Shown here in pieces: positions 44,989-53,808 of a DNA stretch of 64,000 nucleotides. The stretch's first letter is position 1. Each line of letters starts with the position of its first letter. The notes under the pieces are model-generated. The model saw only the letters and a program-made list of their open reading frames with translations. It was not told the DNA's origin and did not search any database. The position numbers were made by a program, and so were the translations under genes. This DNA comes from Aquisphaera giovannonii. Its GTDB lineage: Bacteria; Planctomycetota; Planctomycetia; Isosphaerales; Isosphaeraceae. The DNA lies in contig NZ_CP042997.1 of the NCBI RefSeq assembly GCF_008087625.1, forward strand, positions 4,216,001 through 4,280,000. The letters run 5' to 3'.

Positions 44989-46146
44989 TCATGTCCACCG
45001 CCGGCTCGGCTGCCAGCCGAAGGGGTGCCGGGCCTGGTCCAGGGGCAGGCCGACGACCTCGATCCGCTTCGGGTCGTTGCTGCCCAGGCCGAGCGACGCG
45101 GCCATCGCCAGGTGGTTGTCGCCCGGGAACGGGCCGGTCCCGCCGGCGGCCATCGGGTCGTAGCCCATCGCGGCGACGGCCACTGCGTCGGTGCAGACGG
45201 GATTGCGGCCCATCAGCAGGAGCCTCGGCTCCTGCACCTTGAGGCCGGGGACCCACGGGCCCTCCCCGCCGGAGACCGTCTCCACGCCGTCGATGATCAC
45301 CAGGTCGATCGGACGGATCCCGACCGCGTCCACGATGTGCCGGGGGACGCGGTACGTCGGCCTGCGCGGGGAGGCCGGGTCCAGCTCCTGGGGCAGGCCG
45401 TCGGCCGGGCGGTCCTGCCCGTCGTGGAACATCGCCCGGTTGTGGGTGCTGTCTTCCTTCGGCTCGTGCTGGCCGTACAGGGCGATCGGCGTGACGCCGA
45501 AGTTGTTCTTCATGCCCAGCGTCACCCCGGCGGTGGCGTGGTTCTTGAGCTTCGCCAGCGAGACGTACGCGTCGCAGTTGAGGTAGGCGTGGTTGATCTC
45601 GTACCCGGGGAAGAGGCTGCCGCCCCAGGGCACCTTCACCGCGTGATAGCGCTTGCCCAGGCCGAGGTTGCGGGTGTCCTCGAACTCCACCGGCGTCCTG
45701 AACGCCGTGAGGGCGTTGAGGTCCCAGCCGGCGTCTCGGAGGTATTCCCGGAACGGCGTCGTCTGGTGCGTGCTCTCCACGAACCGGATTCGACGCGCCC
45801 CGGCGCGGTCGAGCAGGGCCGCGGTGGCCAGGACGACGGACGGGTGGACCTGGTACGTGCGGTTGGCGGGCTTGCCCAGCGTGGCCTGATGAACGTCTCC
45901 GACGAGGTTGACCTTCACCGCGACCGTCTTCCCCCCGACCAGGTCGCGGACACCTCCGATGCGATCCGCCAGCAGCTCGAGCTCGCGGAGCACGGCCTTG
46001 ACGTCATACGGCCCACACCGGGCGATGCCCACCGGCGCGACGGGCTGCGGTTTCGGTTCCCGGGGCGGCCTCGCGGCCATCGGGGCGGCGAGCAGCGTCG
46101 CCCCGGTCCGTTGCAGGAATTCCCGGCGGGTGTGGTCCGGTGTCAT
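44989..46146 (-). CDS. Tat-exported DUF362 domain protein
   Basis: The 385-residue protein starts with a Tat signal (TRREFLQRTGATLLAAPMAA). The DUF362 domain follows with GKTVAVKVNLVGDVHQATLG, VHPSVVLATAALLDRAGAR, CDAYVSLAKLKNHATAG and GRNPVCTDAVAVAAMGYDP. Family knowledge: many such proteins contain Fe-S clusters, but this one shows no ferredoxin motif, only scattered cysteines. Function unknown. ATG 46146 has GAGGA nine bases upstream; ATG 46155 and 46269 are less likely. It is followed by DUF3565 at 52 bp. Confidence 0.88.
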   Translation of the reverse strand: MTPDHTRREFLQRTGATLLAAPMAARPPREPKPQPVAPVGIARCGPYDVKAVLRELELLADRIGGVRDLVGGKTVAVKVNLVGDVHQATLGKPANRTYQVHPSVVLATAALLDRAGARRIRFVESTHQTTPFREYLRDAGWDLNALTAFRTPVEFEDTRNLGLGKRYHAVKVPWGGSLFPGYEINHAYLNCDAYVSLAKLKNHATAGVTLGMKNNFGVTPIALYGQHEPKEDSTHNRAMFHDGQDRPADGLPQELDPASPRRPTYRVPRHIVDAVGIRPIDLVIIDGVETVSGGEGPWVPGLKVQEPRLLLMGRNPVCTDAVAVAAMGYDPMAAGGTGPFPGDNHLAMAASLGLGSNDPKRIEVVGLPLDQARHPFGWQPSRRWT

Positions 46147-46523
46147 GGCACTCATTCCTCGAAGGGCGCGACGCGGGGCTCCCTCTGGGCCTGTCGATGC
46201 GATCGCGAAGATTCCCGCAACTCCCGCGCCCGACCCGGCGAGCCCTTCCGGCACCCTCCCGAACGCCACAGGTCCGCCCCAAGCGGCGAGGGCTGCCCGG
46301 ATGCTCGACGGCTCGGGGAGAGGAAGACGCCATCCCCCGTCCGGCTGCGTCGGCGCGGCCCGGGTTCTTCCGGGACGGGGACCCGGCCAGGTTCTCTAAT
46401 CCACGTCGCAGGACGAGGCGAAATCCTCGCCGAGAGGAATCTGCTGTCAGGTCTCGCCTCGATCGCGTGATTACTCCGCATACCAGGACGTCACGGCATA
46501 ACGCGGCCCGAGGCGGCGAGATC

Positions 46524-46775
46524 ATGAAGCCCACCCATGCAGACCTGGCGGCCCGGCTCCGGCTGGTCCGCCGAGACCTCTACGGCGACGACGGGGCATC
46601 GGCCATGGCCGACGCGCTCTCCCTGCCCGCGAGGACCTGGCTGAATTACGAGGCCGGCGTCGTCCTCCCCGCCGGCGTCCTCCTGGTCTTCATCCGGTGC
46701 ACCGGAGCGGATGCCCGCTGGCTCCTCAGCGGCGAGGGCCACCCCTACGCGAAGGACCCGCGGGAAGGCTGCTGA
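46524..46775 (+). CDS. Small helix-turn-helix protein
   Basis: The 83-residue protein (MKPTHADLAARLRLVRRDLYG; MADALSLPARTWLNYEAGVV) has the layout of a Cro/XRE-like HTH: a helix pair around 8-40 and ADARWLLSGEGHPY at the end. It probably binds DNA as a regulator. ATG 46524 is preceded by GAGG at some distance and begins a coding-like stretch; the longer frame above it is antisense of the DUF362 gene. It may regulate the neighbouring cysteine-synthase-like gene, with which it is convergent, but nothing in the sequence shows this. Confidence 0.7.
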   Translation: MKPTHADLAARLRLVRRDLYGDDGASAMADALSLPARTWLNYEAGVVLPAGVLLVFIRCTGADARWLLSGEGHPYAKDPREGC

Positions 46776-46919
46776 TCGCGGGCACCCGCCCCGGCCCGGG
46801 CCGCCTCCCTCGTGGCCGCCGGCGGCCCGGGCTCACGACGTCGGCGGCCGCCGGTGCCGGCCAGGCATCCCGGCGAAGGGGCGAGGCCCGGCCTCACCGG
46901 GCCCGCGTCGTCGCGACGT

Positions 46920-47855
46920 CTACCGCAACCACGCGCGGGAGATGTACCGATCCCAGGAATCCGCAAGGATGGTGACGACCGGCCCATCACAGCCTCCCGC
47001 CGCCACCCGGAGCGCCGCCGCGACCGCGGTGCCCGAGGAGCCCCCGACGAGCAGCCCCTCTTCTCGGATCAGCCGGCGGGCCGTGGCGAACGACTCCTCG
47101 TCGCCCACCCGCTCCGCCGCGTCGATCACCGAAGGATCGCACACGGCGGGCATGACGCTGCCGCCGATCCCCTCGACCTGGTATCCCGCGTCGTGGTCCG
47201 GGTGCGAGGGGTCGATCATGTGCGCCAGACGCGAGCCGACGGGGTCGGCCAGGACGATGCGGGCGGCCGGGCAATGGGCCTTGAGGAACCGGCCGACGCC
47301 GGTGATCGTCCCGCCCGTGCCGACGCCGCAGACGAACGCGCCGACGCGGCCGCCGCACTGCCGGAGGATCTCCGGCCCGGTCGTCGCCTCGTGGATGGCG
47401 GGATTGGCGGGATTGGCGAACTGGTCGGTCAGGAACCAGCCACGCTCCGCCGCCATCCGCCGCGCGACGTTCTGGAAGTTGTCCGGCGAGGACGGCGGAG
47501 CGTTGGGGACGATGAGGACCTCGGCCCCGGCCGCCGCCATCGCAGCCCGCTTGTCGGCCGACATCTTCTCCGGCATCACGCAGACCAGGCAGTAGCCCCG
47601 CGCGGCGGCCACCAGCGCCAGGCCCATCCCGGTATTCCCGGCGGTCGCCTCGACGAGCGTCGCCCCCGGCGCGATCCGGCCACGCGCCTCGGCGTCGTCG
47701 AGGATGGCCCGGGCGATCCGGTCCTTGATGCTCCCGCCGGGATTCAGGAACTCGCACTTGCCGAGGACGGGCACCGGCAGGCCCTCGGACAGTCGGCGGA
47801 GCGGCACCATCGGCGTCCCGCCGATTCGGTCGAGGATGGGTCCGGGTGTGTCCAT
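46920..47855 (-). CDS. Cysteine synthase / cystathionine beta-synthase family PLP enzyme
   Basis: The 311-residue protein belongs to the fold-type II PLP enzymes. The PLP lysine is K44 in NPGGSIKDRIARA. EATAGNTGMGLALVAAARG is the phosphate-binding or substrate loop, and CGVGTGGTITGVGRFLK the second PLP-phosphate loop. A late GGSSGTAVAAAL motif is typical of cysteine synthase and cystathionine beta-synthase. It probably forms cysteine from O-acetylserine and sulfide or cystathionine from serine and homocysteine; the sequence alone does not decide. No CBS domains follow. The start MDTPGPILDRIGGTP at 47855 is the natural one for the family. No transsulfuration partner is next to it. Confidence 0.9.
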   Translation of the reverse strand: MDTPGPILDRIGGTPMVPLRRLSEGLPVPVLGKCEFLNPGGSIKDRIARAILDDAEARGRIAPGATLVEATAGNTGMGLALVAAARGYCLVCVMPEKMSADKRAAMAAAGAEVLIVPNAPPSSPDNFQNVARRMAAERGWFLTDQFANPANPAIHEATTGPEILRQCGGRVGAFVCGVGTGGTITGVGRFLKAHCPAARIVLADPVGSRLAHMIDPSHPDHDAGYQVEGIGGSVMPAVCDPSVIDAAERVGDEESFATARRLIREEGLLVGGSSGTAVAAALRVAAGGCDGPVVTILADSWDRYISRAWLR

Positions 47856-48085
47856 GGCGAGTATTCTCGCCGGGAACTCGGGCGGCGTCGAGATCCCGCC
47901 GGCCGGGCCTCTCGCGAGCCGAGGACGCTTGCCTGATGACGAGGGCCGAGCCGGTCTGGGAACCTTCCCTGCCCTCGGTTCGGCCGGGGCGGGGCGTCGA
48001 CTCAGTCACTGTCCCACAAGTCCTGTACCCCAAGCAGCGTCTCGTCGCGACCAGTCTCCGGCAGGAGTAAGGCCCGGATCCGCTT

Positions 48086-48175
48086 CCCCCCTTACGAAGG
48101 GGGATACAGGGGGGTGAGTCCGATCGCCTCGGCCTAGATCAATACACCCCCTCTGGCTCCCCCTTCGTAAGGGGG
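48086..48175. repeat. Inverted pair of CCCCCTTCGTAAGGGGG elements
   Basis: Two near-identical elements of about 30 bp stand in opposite orientation: 48086-48115 and about 48145-48175. Each contains a hairpin CCCCCTT(C/A)(G/C)(T/A)AAGGGGG-like core (48087-48103 and 48159-48175). The second reads ACCCCCTCTGGCT before its core, the first in reverse complement ACCCCCCTGTAT before its core. The two can also pair with each other into one long stem. It lies in the 538-bp divergent gap between the cysteine-synthase-like and DoxX-like genes. It looks like a small non-autonomous dispersed element; copies elsewhere are not visible in this window. Confidence 0.75.
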
Positions 48176-48393
48176 AGAACCGGGATCGGCTCGCCTTCTT
48201 GAGAGGGATTGCAGGAAGCGTTGCTTATGGGACAGACTCTTATCCTCCCCAAGGGCGGGAAACCCGCCCAATCCGGCCCAACCCCGGCGCACGTGGGTGT
48301 GCCCGCCCGACGTACGGAGGAGGGCGCCTCGTCGGGGTCCCGAGGCAACGGAACTCGTCCGGGAAAGCCGCGTCCCGAGGGAGGGTGCGACTC

Positions 48394-49731
48394 ATGCACG
48401 CCATGGTCCGCGAGGTTGGCCGCTGCGTCTCCCGCTTCATCCTCCTCTACTGGATCTGCTTCACGTTCCCCTTCCCGCTGGACCTCGTCGGGCTCCCGTT
48501 CGCGTTCGCGGGCGAGGAGGACCAGCCGGCGTGGATGAAGGCGGCGGGCGACGGGTTCACCGCCGCCTACTCGTGGATAGGCAAGCAGAAGGACGACGCC
48601 TGCGTGTGGGCCGGCCGCCGCGCGCTGGGTGTCGAGGTGATCATCCAGCCGACCGGCAGCGGCGACACGATGCGCGCGTACGTCGGCGTCGCCCTCGCCG
48701 CCGCGATCGCGGCCGTCGCCGCGCCGCTGTGGACGGTGGCGGTCCGGCTGGTCCGCGGGAAGTGGCCCGAGTCCGATCCGGACGCCCGGCTGCACGTCAT
48801 CGTCCGCGTGCTGGTCCGCTTCTTTCTCTGCGAGATGTTCCTGGGCTACGGCTTCGCGAAGGTGTTCCCCGTCCAGTTCGCCGGGCCGAGCCCCATGCGG
48901 CTCGCCCAGCCGCTGGGCCAGATGTCGCCGATGGGGCTGCTCTGGACCTTCATGGGCTTCTCGCCGCCCTACCAGATGTTCACCGGGGCCGTCGAGGTCG
49001 TGGCCGGCATCCTCCTCACCACGCGGCGGACGACGCTCCTCGGCTCGCTCGTCGGGCTGGCCGCGATGACCCAGATCTTCCTCCTGAACATGTGCTTCGA
49101 CGTGCCCGTGAAGCTGTACTCGTTCCACTATCTGATGATGACCGCGACCCTGCTCGCGCCCGACCTCCCCCGGCTGGCCCGCGTGTTCCTCTTCGGGGAG
49201 GCCGTCCCGGCGATGGCCTTGCCGCGCCTCTTCCGCCGCACGGGGCTCGACCGGGCGTCCCGGGCGTTCCGGACGCTCCTGGTGATCGCGATGATCCTCG
49301 GCCAGGCGCTCGGCAGCTACGAGCAATGGGGCCGGGTGAATGCGGGCGACGCGGCCCCCGTCGCCGGCCTCTGGGAGCCCGTCTCGATGGAGGTCGATGG
49401 TAAGGAGCCGGACGAAAGCGACCCCATGAGGTGGCGGTCCCTCGATTTCAGCAGCCGGAGGATCCTCCGGCTGGCCGGCCCGAAGCCGCCGAACCTCGGC
49501 TATTCGGTCACCTGGGAGCCGGCCGCGAGGACGTTCACCCTCACGAGGTTCAACCGGCCCGAATGGTCGGCCACTTTCCACTACAGCTCCCCCGAGGCCG
49601 ACCGGCTCGAGCTCGAAGGCTCCATGGACGGCAAGGCCATCCGCGCGACGCTCCGCCGCGCGGCCGAGAAGGAACACGAGCTGACGAGCCGAGGGTTCCA
49701 CTGGATCCAGGAGATGCCTTACAACCGCTGA
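48394..49731 (+). CDS. DoxX-like integral membrane protein with C-terminal soluble domain
   Basis: The 445-residue protein has about six hydrophobic helices in its first 330 residues, including FILLYWICFTFPFPLDLVGL, VRFFLCEMFLGYGFAKVF, FTGAVEVVAGILL and FHYLMMTATLLAPDLPRL. The stretch LLWTFMGFSPPYQMFTGAVE and the later helix pattern resemble the DoxX/SURF4-like family. Residues about 360-445 form a soluble tail (WEPVSMEVDGKEPDESDP; LEGSMDGKAIRATLRRA). Function unknown. ATG 48394 has GGGAGGG eight bases upstream, which decides against the longer frame from 48199 that would read through a repeat. Confidence 0.82.
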   Translation: MHAMVREVGRCVSRFILLYWICFTFPFPLDLVGLPFAFAGEEDQPAWMKAAGDGFTAAYSWIGKQKDDACVWAGRRALGVEVIIQPTGSGDTMRAYVGVALAAAIAAVAAPLWTVAVRLVRGKWPESDPDARLHVIVRVLVRFFLCEMFLGYGFAKVFPVQFAGPSPMRLAQPLGQMSPMGLLWTFMGFSPPYQMFTGAVEVVAGILLTTRRTTLLGSLVGLAAMTQIFLLNMCFDVPVKLYSFHYLMMTATLLAPDLPRLARVFLFGEAVPAMALPRLFRRTGLDRASRAFRTLLVIAMILGQALGSYEQWGRVNAGDAAPVAGLWEPVSMEVDGKEPDESDPMRWRSLDFSSRRILRLAGPKPPNLGYSVTWEPAARTFTLTRFNRPEWSATFHYSSPEADRLELEGSMDGKAIRATLRRAAEKEHELTSRGFHWIQEMPYNR

Positions 49732-49873
49732 CGCCAGCCGGGGCCGGCCCACCGCGGGCCTCGGATCGCGGTCCTTGACCACACCGATAGCTTCGTCGAT
49801 CCTGGTGGGGCATGCCCGGGGGCGCCAGGTCCCGGCCGAGATCCGCTCGCCCCGAACCCCCGCGGGACCGCCC

Positions 49874-50548
49874 ATGCCCCGATTCACCATCAAGCGGCTC
49901 ATGCTCGCCGTCGCCGGGATCGGCGTCGCCCTCGGCCTGGTCCAGGCCTACCCCTTCGTCGCGATCGCGGCCTTCTACGCCGTGCTGCTGGCCGGGGCGT
50001 CGTGGCTCCCAGCCCGCGCCCGCCCGCGGATCGCCCGGTGGGGCTTCCTCGCCGCGGCGACCTGGCTCAACGCGTCGATGCTGGTCTTCTTCGCGTACCA
50101 GCCGGTCCTCCACAACTCGATCTACCTGTTCGCCTCGTCCCTGATCTTCTTGCCGATCGTCCCGGGGCTCGGCATGGCCTGGGCGGCGGGCGGGCAGGGG
50201 CGGGTGCGATGGACGCGAGCGGCGATCGTGGCGTGCGCCTGCGGCCTCGCCTTCTCGATGATCGCGACGCACTGGCCCCTCCGCCTCGCCTTCGGCCTGT
50301 CCTCCCCGGCCCTGAACCGACTGGCCGACCGCGTCGAAGCCGGGGGCGCGATCGCCCCCGGCGAGCGCGCGGGCCTCTACCGGGTCTTCGGGACGACGGC
50401 CCTGACCGGGGATACGGCGATCATCATCGACCCCGACCCGGGCGGGATCTCCGCCTTCGTCCGGCGGCCGGGCCCCGCGCGGGGGTCGAGCCGGGACTGG
50501 CTCGACGACGGCCCGGGCGGGCGCTGGTGGTTCCTCGACCAGGATTGA
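49874..50548 (+). CDS. Membrane protein of unknown function
   Basis: The 224-residue protein begins MPRFTIKRLMLAVAGIG, an N-terminus common in planctomycete membrane proteins. It has about four helices in the first 140 residues (VALGLVQAYPFVAIAAFYAV; LIFLPIVPGLGMAWAAGG; VACACGLAFSMIAT) and a soluble tail (TTALTGDTAIIIDPDPGGI). No family is recognised. ATG 49874 is preferred to 49775 because protein-like sequence begins there. It stands 142 bp after the DoxX-like gene on the same strand. Confidence 0.72.
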   Translation: MPRFTIKRLMLAVAGIGVALGLVQAYPFVAIAAFYAVLLAGASWLPARARPRIARWGFLAAATWLNASMLVFFAYQPVLHNSIYLFASSLIFLPIVPGLGMAWAAGGQGRVRWTRAAIVACACGLAFSMIATHWPLRLAFGLSSPALNRLADRVEAGGAIAPGERAGLYRVFGTTALTGDTAIIIDPDPGGISAFVRRPGPARGSSRDWLDDGPGGRWWFLDQD

Positions 50549-50559
50549 CGCGTCCTCGG

Positions 50560-50685
50560 CTACCCATTCCCGTACATCGCGTCGAGGTGGCCGTGGGCGT
50601 AGGCCAGGCCCGGCGGCATGTCCATCCCGTCCGCGACCACCTCGATGTAGCTCACCGACTCGCCCGCGGCGGCCCTCGCCAGCAC
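50560..50685 (-). pseudogene. Short coding fragment, probably a gene remnant
   Basis: From GTG 50685 the minus strand encodes 41 residues, with VSYIEVVADGMDMPPGLAYA followed by HGHLDAMYGNG and a stop at 50560. Almost all codons end in G or C, as in real genes, but the frame above 50685 loses this bias and no start site is evident. It may be the tail of a decayed gene or a very small protein. No family is recognised. Confidence 0.35.
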
Positions 50686-50830
50686 GGATCGCCCGGGGCG
50701 TTCGCGGAATCCATCGGGGCGTTCGTCCGATCCGAGGGCCTGATGCCCGTGGGCTAGTCCGCGAGGCGACGGCCCCCGAAGGATTCCTCCTCCTCACGCG
50801 TCACGCGAGCCGGAGCGAATCCCGCTCCGG

Positions 50831-52606
50831 CTACCCTCCGTCGCCACGCTCCTCGCCCAGGATGGCGGGGGCGTCGATGCGCCCAAGGCAGCGGTTGAAG
50901 GTGGCGAGCGTCGCGAGCAGCAGGGCCAGGGCGATGCCGCCGTGGGCGACCGCCCAGAAGAGGGTCCAGATCGTCTGGCTCGCGAACTCGTAGGGCAGGC
51001 CCTTGCCGTCGAGCAGCCCGCTGTAGAAGAAGACGCCCACGAGGGGGCTGCCCGCCGCGACGCCGAGGCCGGCGTCCCCCGGGCCCTCCCCGAAGGCGGA
51101 CAGGGCGAACGCGATCCAGGCGATGCTCAGGAACACGTAGACGCCGACCGTCAGCGCCGAGGCCTGGCCGACCCTCGGGAGCCAGGTCGCCAGGGCCAGC
51201 CCCAGGCTCGTGATCGACGCGCCATAGGCCAGGATCAGGGCCGCCAGCGGAACGACGGCCCAGGACCTCCCCGTGCCGTAGGACGATGCCAAGCCGACCG
51301 CCGCGGGCAGGATCAGGAGCGGCGGCACGGACCGGAATGCGCCCCACCACTTGCCCCAGACGATCGCCCGGGTCGGCAGCGGCGAGGCCATGAGCACGTC
51401 CAGGCTCCCCCGAAAGCGTTCCTCGGCGAGGCTCGTCGCGGCCGAGATGCAGAGCAGCAGCAGGCCGGCCGCCACCTGGAGGCCGTTGACGACGGGGCCG
51501 AGGCGAAGAACCGGCGGCATCCCTCGCGCCATCTCCGCGATCGCGTACGCGCTGAAGCCGCCGCAGAGCAGGGCATAGATGCCCCGCACCGCGAGGTCCC
51601 ACCGCGACGGACGCCGCCGCCGGCATTCGCGCCAGAGCACCGGGTTGCGGTCGAGCGACGGCCCCGGCCACGCCCGCCGCGTCAGGCGTTCCAGCCGAGA
51701 CGCGCCGGGGATGGAGCCCCAGGATCGCCGCGACGCCCACGCCCGTCGACCGGCCGCCCGATCCCCCCGGCCGAGGTGCCGGATCGCGACGGGCCGGATC
51801 CGCCACGTCGCCAGCCCGATCAGGAGCGCCGAGGCCCCCAGGCCCAGCCCGAAGAACGCGGCCTGCGTGCCGATCGTCACCGGCGCCGTAGGCAGCGACG
51901 GACCGTCGACCGACGCCAGCACCAGGAAGATCGGGTTGTACCGCATCACCTCCCAGAACGACGGCAGCCAGGGCCCGAGCCACGACGCCGGGAGCGTCGC
52001 CCGGACGCACCACCAGATCGGCGCGGCCAGCAGGTAGACGATGCCGAAGGCGTAGGTCGCCATCAGCACCTCGTGAGCCTTGCCCCCCCAGACCGACAGC
52101 GTGAGCGCCAGCGAGCAGCCGAAGACCGCGCAGGCGAGCACCACGAGCAGCCCGCCGACGATCCCGATCGGGTCCACGCCGCCGAGCAGCGTCTCCATCA
52201 CCAGGACGGGGGCGGCGCACAGGATCACCCCGAGCACCGGGACGAGCCGGGCCGCGAGCTTCCCCAGGACGATCTCCGCGTCGCGCAGCTCGGTGGCCAT
52301 CAGCAGGGCGAGGTTCCCGCTCGCCTTGTCCTGGCAGACCGCCCCGGCCGTCGCCGCCGGCGCCGCCAGCCCGACCAGGCCCAGCAGCAGGATCGCCGTC
52401 CTCTGGTATGCCGCGTTCCCCGCCCGCGCCTGCTGGCGGATCGTCGGCTCCTGCCCGGGCCCCTCCGGCGCCTCCAGCCAGGCCGGCGCCATCGCCCCGA
52501 ACAGCAGCATGACCGTCACCGACCGCAACGCGTACCCCTGCCATCGCCTCGACGCCATCCGCCACTCCGTCGCGGCCATCGGCCCCGGCCCCACGCGCCC
52601 AGACAT
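50831..52606 (-). CDS. ABC-2 type transporter permease
   Basis: The 591-residue protein is an integral membrane permease with roughly twelve hydrophobic segments in two similar halves (TAILLLGLVGLAAPAATAG; VILCAAPVLVMETLLGGV; RYNPIFLVLASVDG; then WWGAFRSVPPLLILPAAVG and TLFWAVAHGGIALALLLATL). LSVWGGKAHEVLMATYAFG and ERFRGSLDVLMASPLPTRAIVWGKWWG are motifs seen in ABC-2 permeases of planctomycetes. No ATPase gene is in the window next to it, so the partner is elsewhere or lost. GGGAGG lies seven bases before ATG 52606. Confidence 0.85.
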   Translation of the reverse strand: MSGRVGPGPMAATEWRMASRRWQGYALRSVTVMLLFGAMAPAWLEAPEGPGQEPTIRQQARAGNAAYQRTAILLLGLVGLAAPAATAGAVCQDKASGNLALLMATELRDAEIVLGKLAARLVPVLGVILCAAPVLVMETLLGGVDPIGIVGGLLVVLACAVFGCSLALTLSVWGGKAHEVLMATYAFGIVYLLAAPIWWCVRATLPASWLGPWLPSFWEVMRYNPIFLVLASVDGPSLPTAPVTIGTQAAFFGLGLGASALLIGLATWRIRPVAIRHLGRGDRAAGRRAWASRRSWGSIPGASRLERLTRRAWPGPSLDRNPVLWRECRRRRPSRWDLAVRGIYALLCGGFSAYAIAEMARGMPPVLRLGPVVNGLQVAAGLLLLCISAATSLAEERFRGSLDVLMASPLPTRAIVWGKWWGAFRSVPPLLILPAAVGLASSYGTGRSWAVVPLAALILAYGASITSLGLALATWLPRVGQASALTVGVYVFLSIAWIAFALSAFGEGPGDAGLGVAAGSPLVGVFFYSGLLDGKGLPYEFASQTIWTLFWAVAHGGIALALLLATLATFNRCLGRIDAPAILGEERGDGG

Positions 52607-52926
52607 GCCCCGACCTCCCGCTCGATGGCCTCGACGGAAAGCTCCCCGATCCTCAGGCTTTCCCGCCCCAAGCCCCCCGGATCATGCAGTTGTCCGGGCA
52701 GATCGACCCTCGCCGGTCTCAAACTTTGCGTCACAAAGCATGGCGACCACATGGCCCGATGTCAAGCGTGATGACTCTCGCAACGCGAGCGGCCCCGAGA
52801 GGACAACGGGAGAAAGGCGCAGGTCGCCCGACGTGGCAGACGGCTCCGTCCGCCGATCGGGCGGGCCGCGGACGGCACGCGACCGGGATGCGCCTTGGTC
52901 CCGGCAGGTGCCCGAGGGTACGCGAC
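52607..52926. other. Intergenic region of 320 bp
   Basis: Between two minus-strand genes; no gene or clear regulatory element is seen. The plus-strand frames across it are biased and non-protein-like. Confidence 0.4.
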
Positions 52927-53469
52927 TCAGGCCCCCGTCAGGCCCTTCGTCACCTCGTCCAGGATCTCCGACGAGAGTTCCGGGTCGCTCACGACCCGGG
53001 ACATGGTGAGCGCGCCGATCATCGTCGAAGCCGCGACCAGGGCCCGACGCCTGGCGTCCTTGCCGGGGGACCTGGCCGCGAGGAGGTCGACCAGCCGCTC
53101 GAAGCCCGCCGTGGCCGCATCCCGCGTCTTCGCGTCCGTCCGGGAGAGCTCGCTGCCGATCGCCGACAACGGGCATCCCGAGGCCGGGTTGTCCCGGTGC
53201 GGCGCGGAGAGGTAGGCCGCCACGGCCGCGCCGGCCGTCGGCTGCGACTCCATCCGGCCGATCATCTCCTCCGACGCGTCGGCGAACGCCTCGGCGACGA
53301 GCTGGTCCTTGGAGTCGAAGTGCTTGTAGAAGCCCCCGTGCGTCATCCCCGCCGCCCTCATCAGGTCCGCCAGCCCCGTGGCCACGACACCCTTCTCGCG
53401 GAACTCGCGCGCCGCCGCCTTCACGATCCGCCCCCGAGACTCCGGCGCCGCCTCCCTCGATTTCCGCAT
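52927..53469 (-). CDS. TetR/AcrR family transcriptional regulator
   Basis: The 180-residue protein has the TetR DNA-binding domain at residues about 8-55 (SRGRIVKAAAREFREKG; MTHGGFYKHFDSKDQLVAEA) and a helical ligand domain after it (FERLVDLLAARSPGKDARR). It should repress promoters until a small molecule binds. GGAGG lies seven bases before ATG 53469. The gene is divergent from an NmrA-type remnant; the 107-bp gap holds nested inverted repeats, listed separately. The usual target, the neighbouring gene, is now broken. Confidence 0.93.
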   Translation of the reverse strand: MRKSREAAPESRGRIVKAAAREFREKGVVATGLADLMRAAGMTHGGFYKHFDSKDQLVAEAFADASEEMIGRMESQPTAGAAVAAYLSAPHRDNPASGCPLSAIGSELSRTDAKTRDAATAGFERLVDLLAARSPGKDARRRALVAASTMIGALTMSRVVSDPELSSEILDEVTKGLTGA

Positions 53470-53490
53470 CGGCCCGCCTCCGCCCCGGAT

Positions 53491-53552
53491 TTAGATTTCG
53501 TTTAACATCCAAAATCTTCACTTCCATGATTTGGATATCAAGCAACATCTAA
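53491..53552. promoter_or_regulatory. Probable TetR operator region with nested inverted repeats
   Basis: ATCCAAAATC (53507-53516) and GATTTGGAT (53528-53536) form an inverted repeat with one unpaired A, and TTAGAT (53491-53496) with ATCTAA (53547-53552) forms an outer one. The stretch is AT-rich and lies between the start codons of the TetR gene and the divergent NmrA remnant, the expected position for an autoregulatory operator. Binding is inferred, not shown. Confidence 0.55.
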
Positions 53553-53576
53553 TAGTCGCTCCAAGGAGACTTCCAG

Positions 53577-53780
53577 ATGAGCGCGGGCAAGGTGCTGCAA
53601 TGGAGCGGGAAGGGTGCGGGCCGCGCCAACACCTTCCTCTTCCAGAATCTCCGGGAGGTCGCGATCGACCACCAGGACGGCATCTTCGCCGGCACCAACG
53701 ACCTGGTTGAAAAGCTCGGCGGCAGCCCCCCGACGTCGCTCGAGGCCTTCATCCAGAAGCACCGCGCAGCCTTCGAGTGA
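53577..53780 (+). pseudogene. C-terminal remnant of an NmrA-type NAD(P)-binding protein with its own start
   Basis: The 67-codon frame ends FQNLREVAIDHQDGIFAGTND, then LVEKLGGSPPTSLEAF and IQKHRAAFE, which fits the C-terminus of NmrA-family oxidoreductase-like proteins. The Rossmann N-terminus of about 200 residues is missing; only MSAGKVLQWSGKG stands before. GGAG (53565-53568) lies eight bases before ATG 53577, so the fragment may still be translated. Planctomycetes and other bacteria often pair such proteins with TetR-type regulators, as here. It looks like an internal deletion that joined the start region to the tail. Confidence 0.65.
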
Positions 53781-53808
53781 TCATGCACCTCACCCCGGGA
53801 GATCGGCC

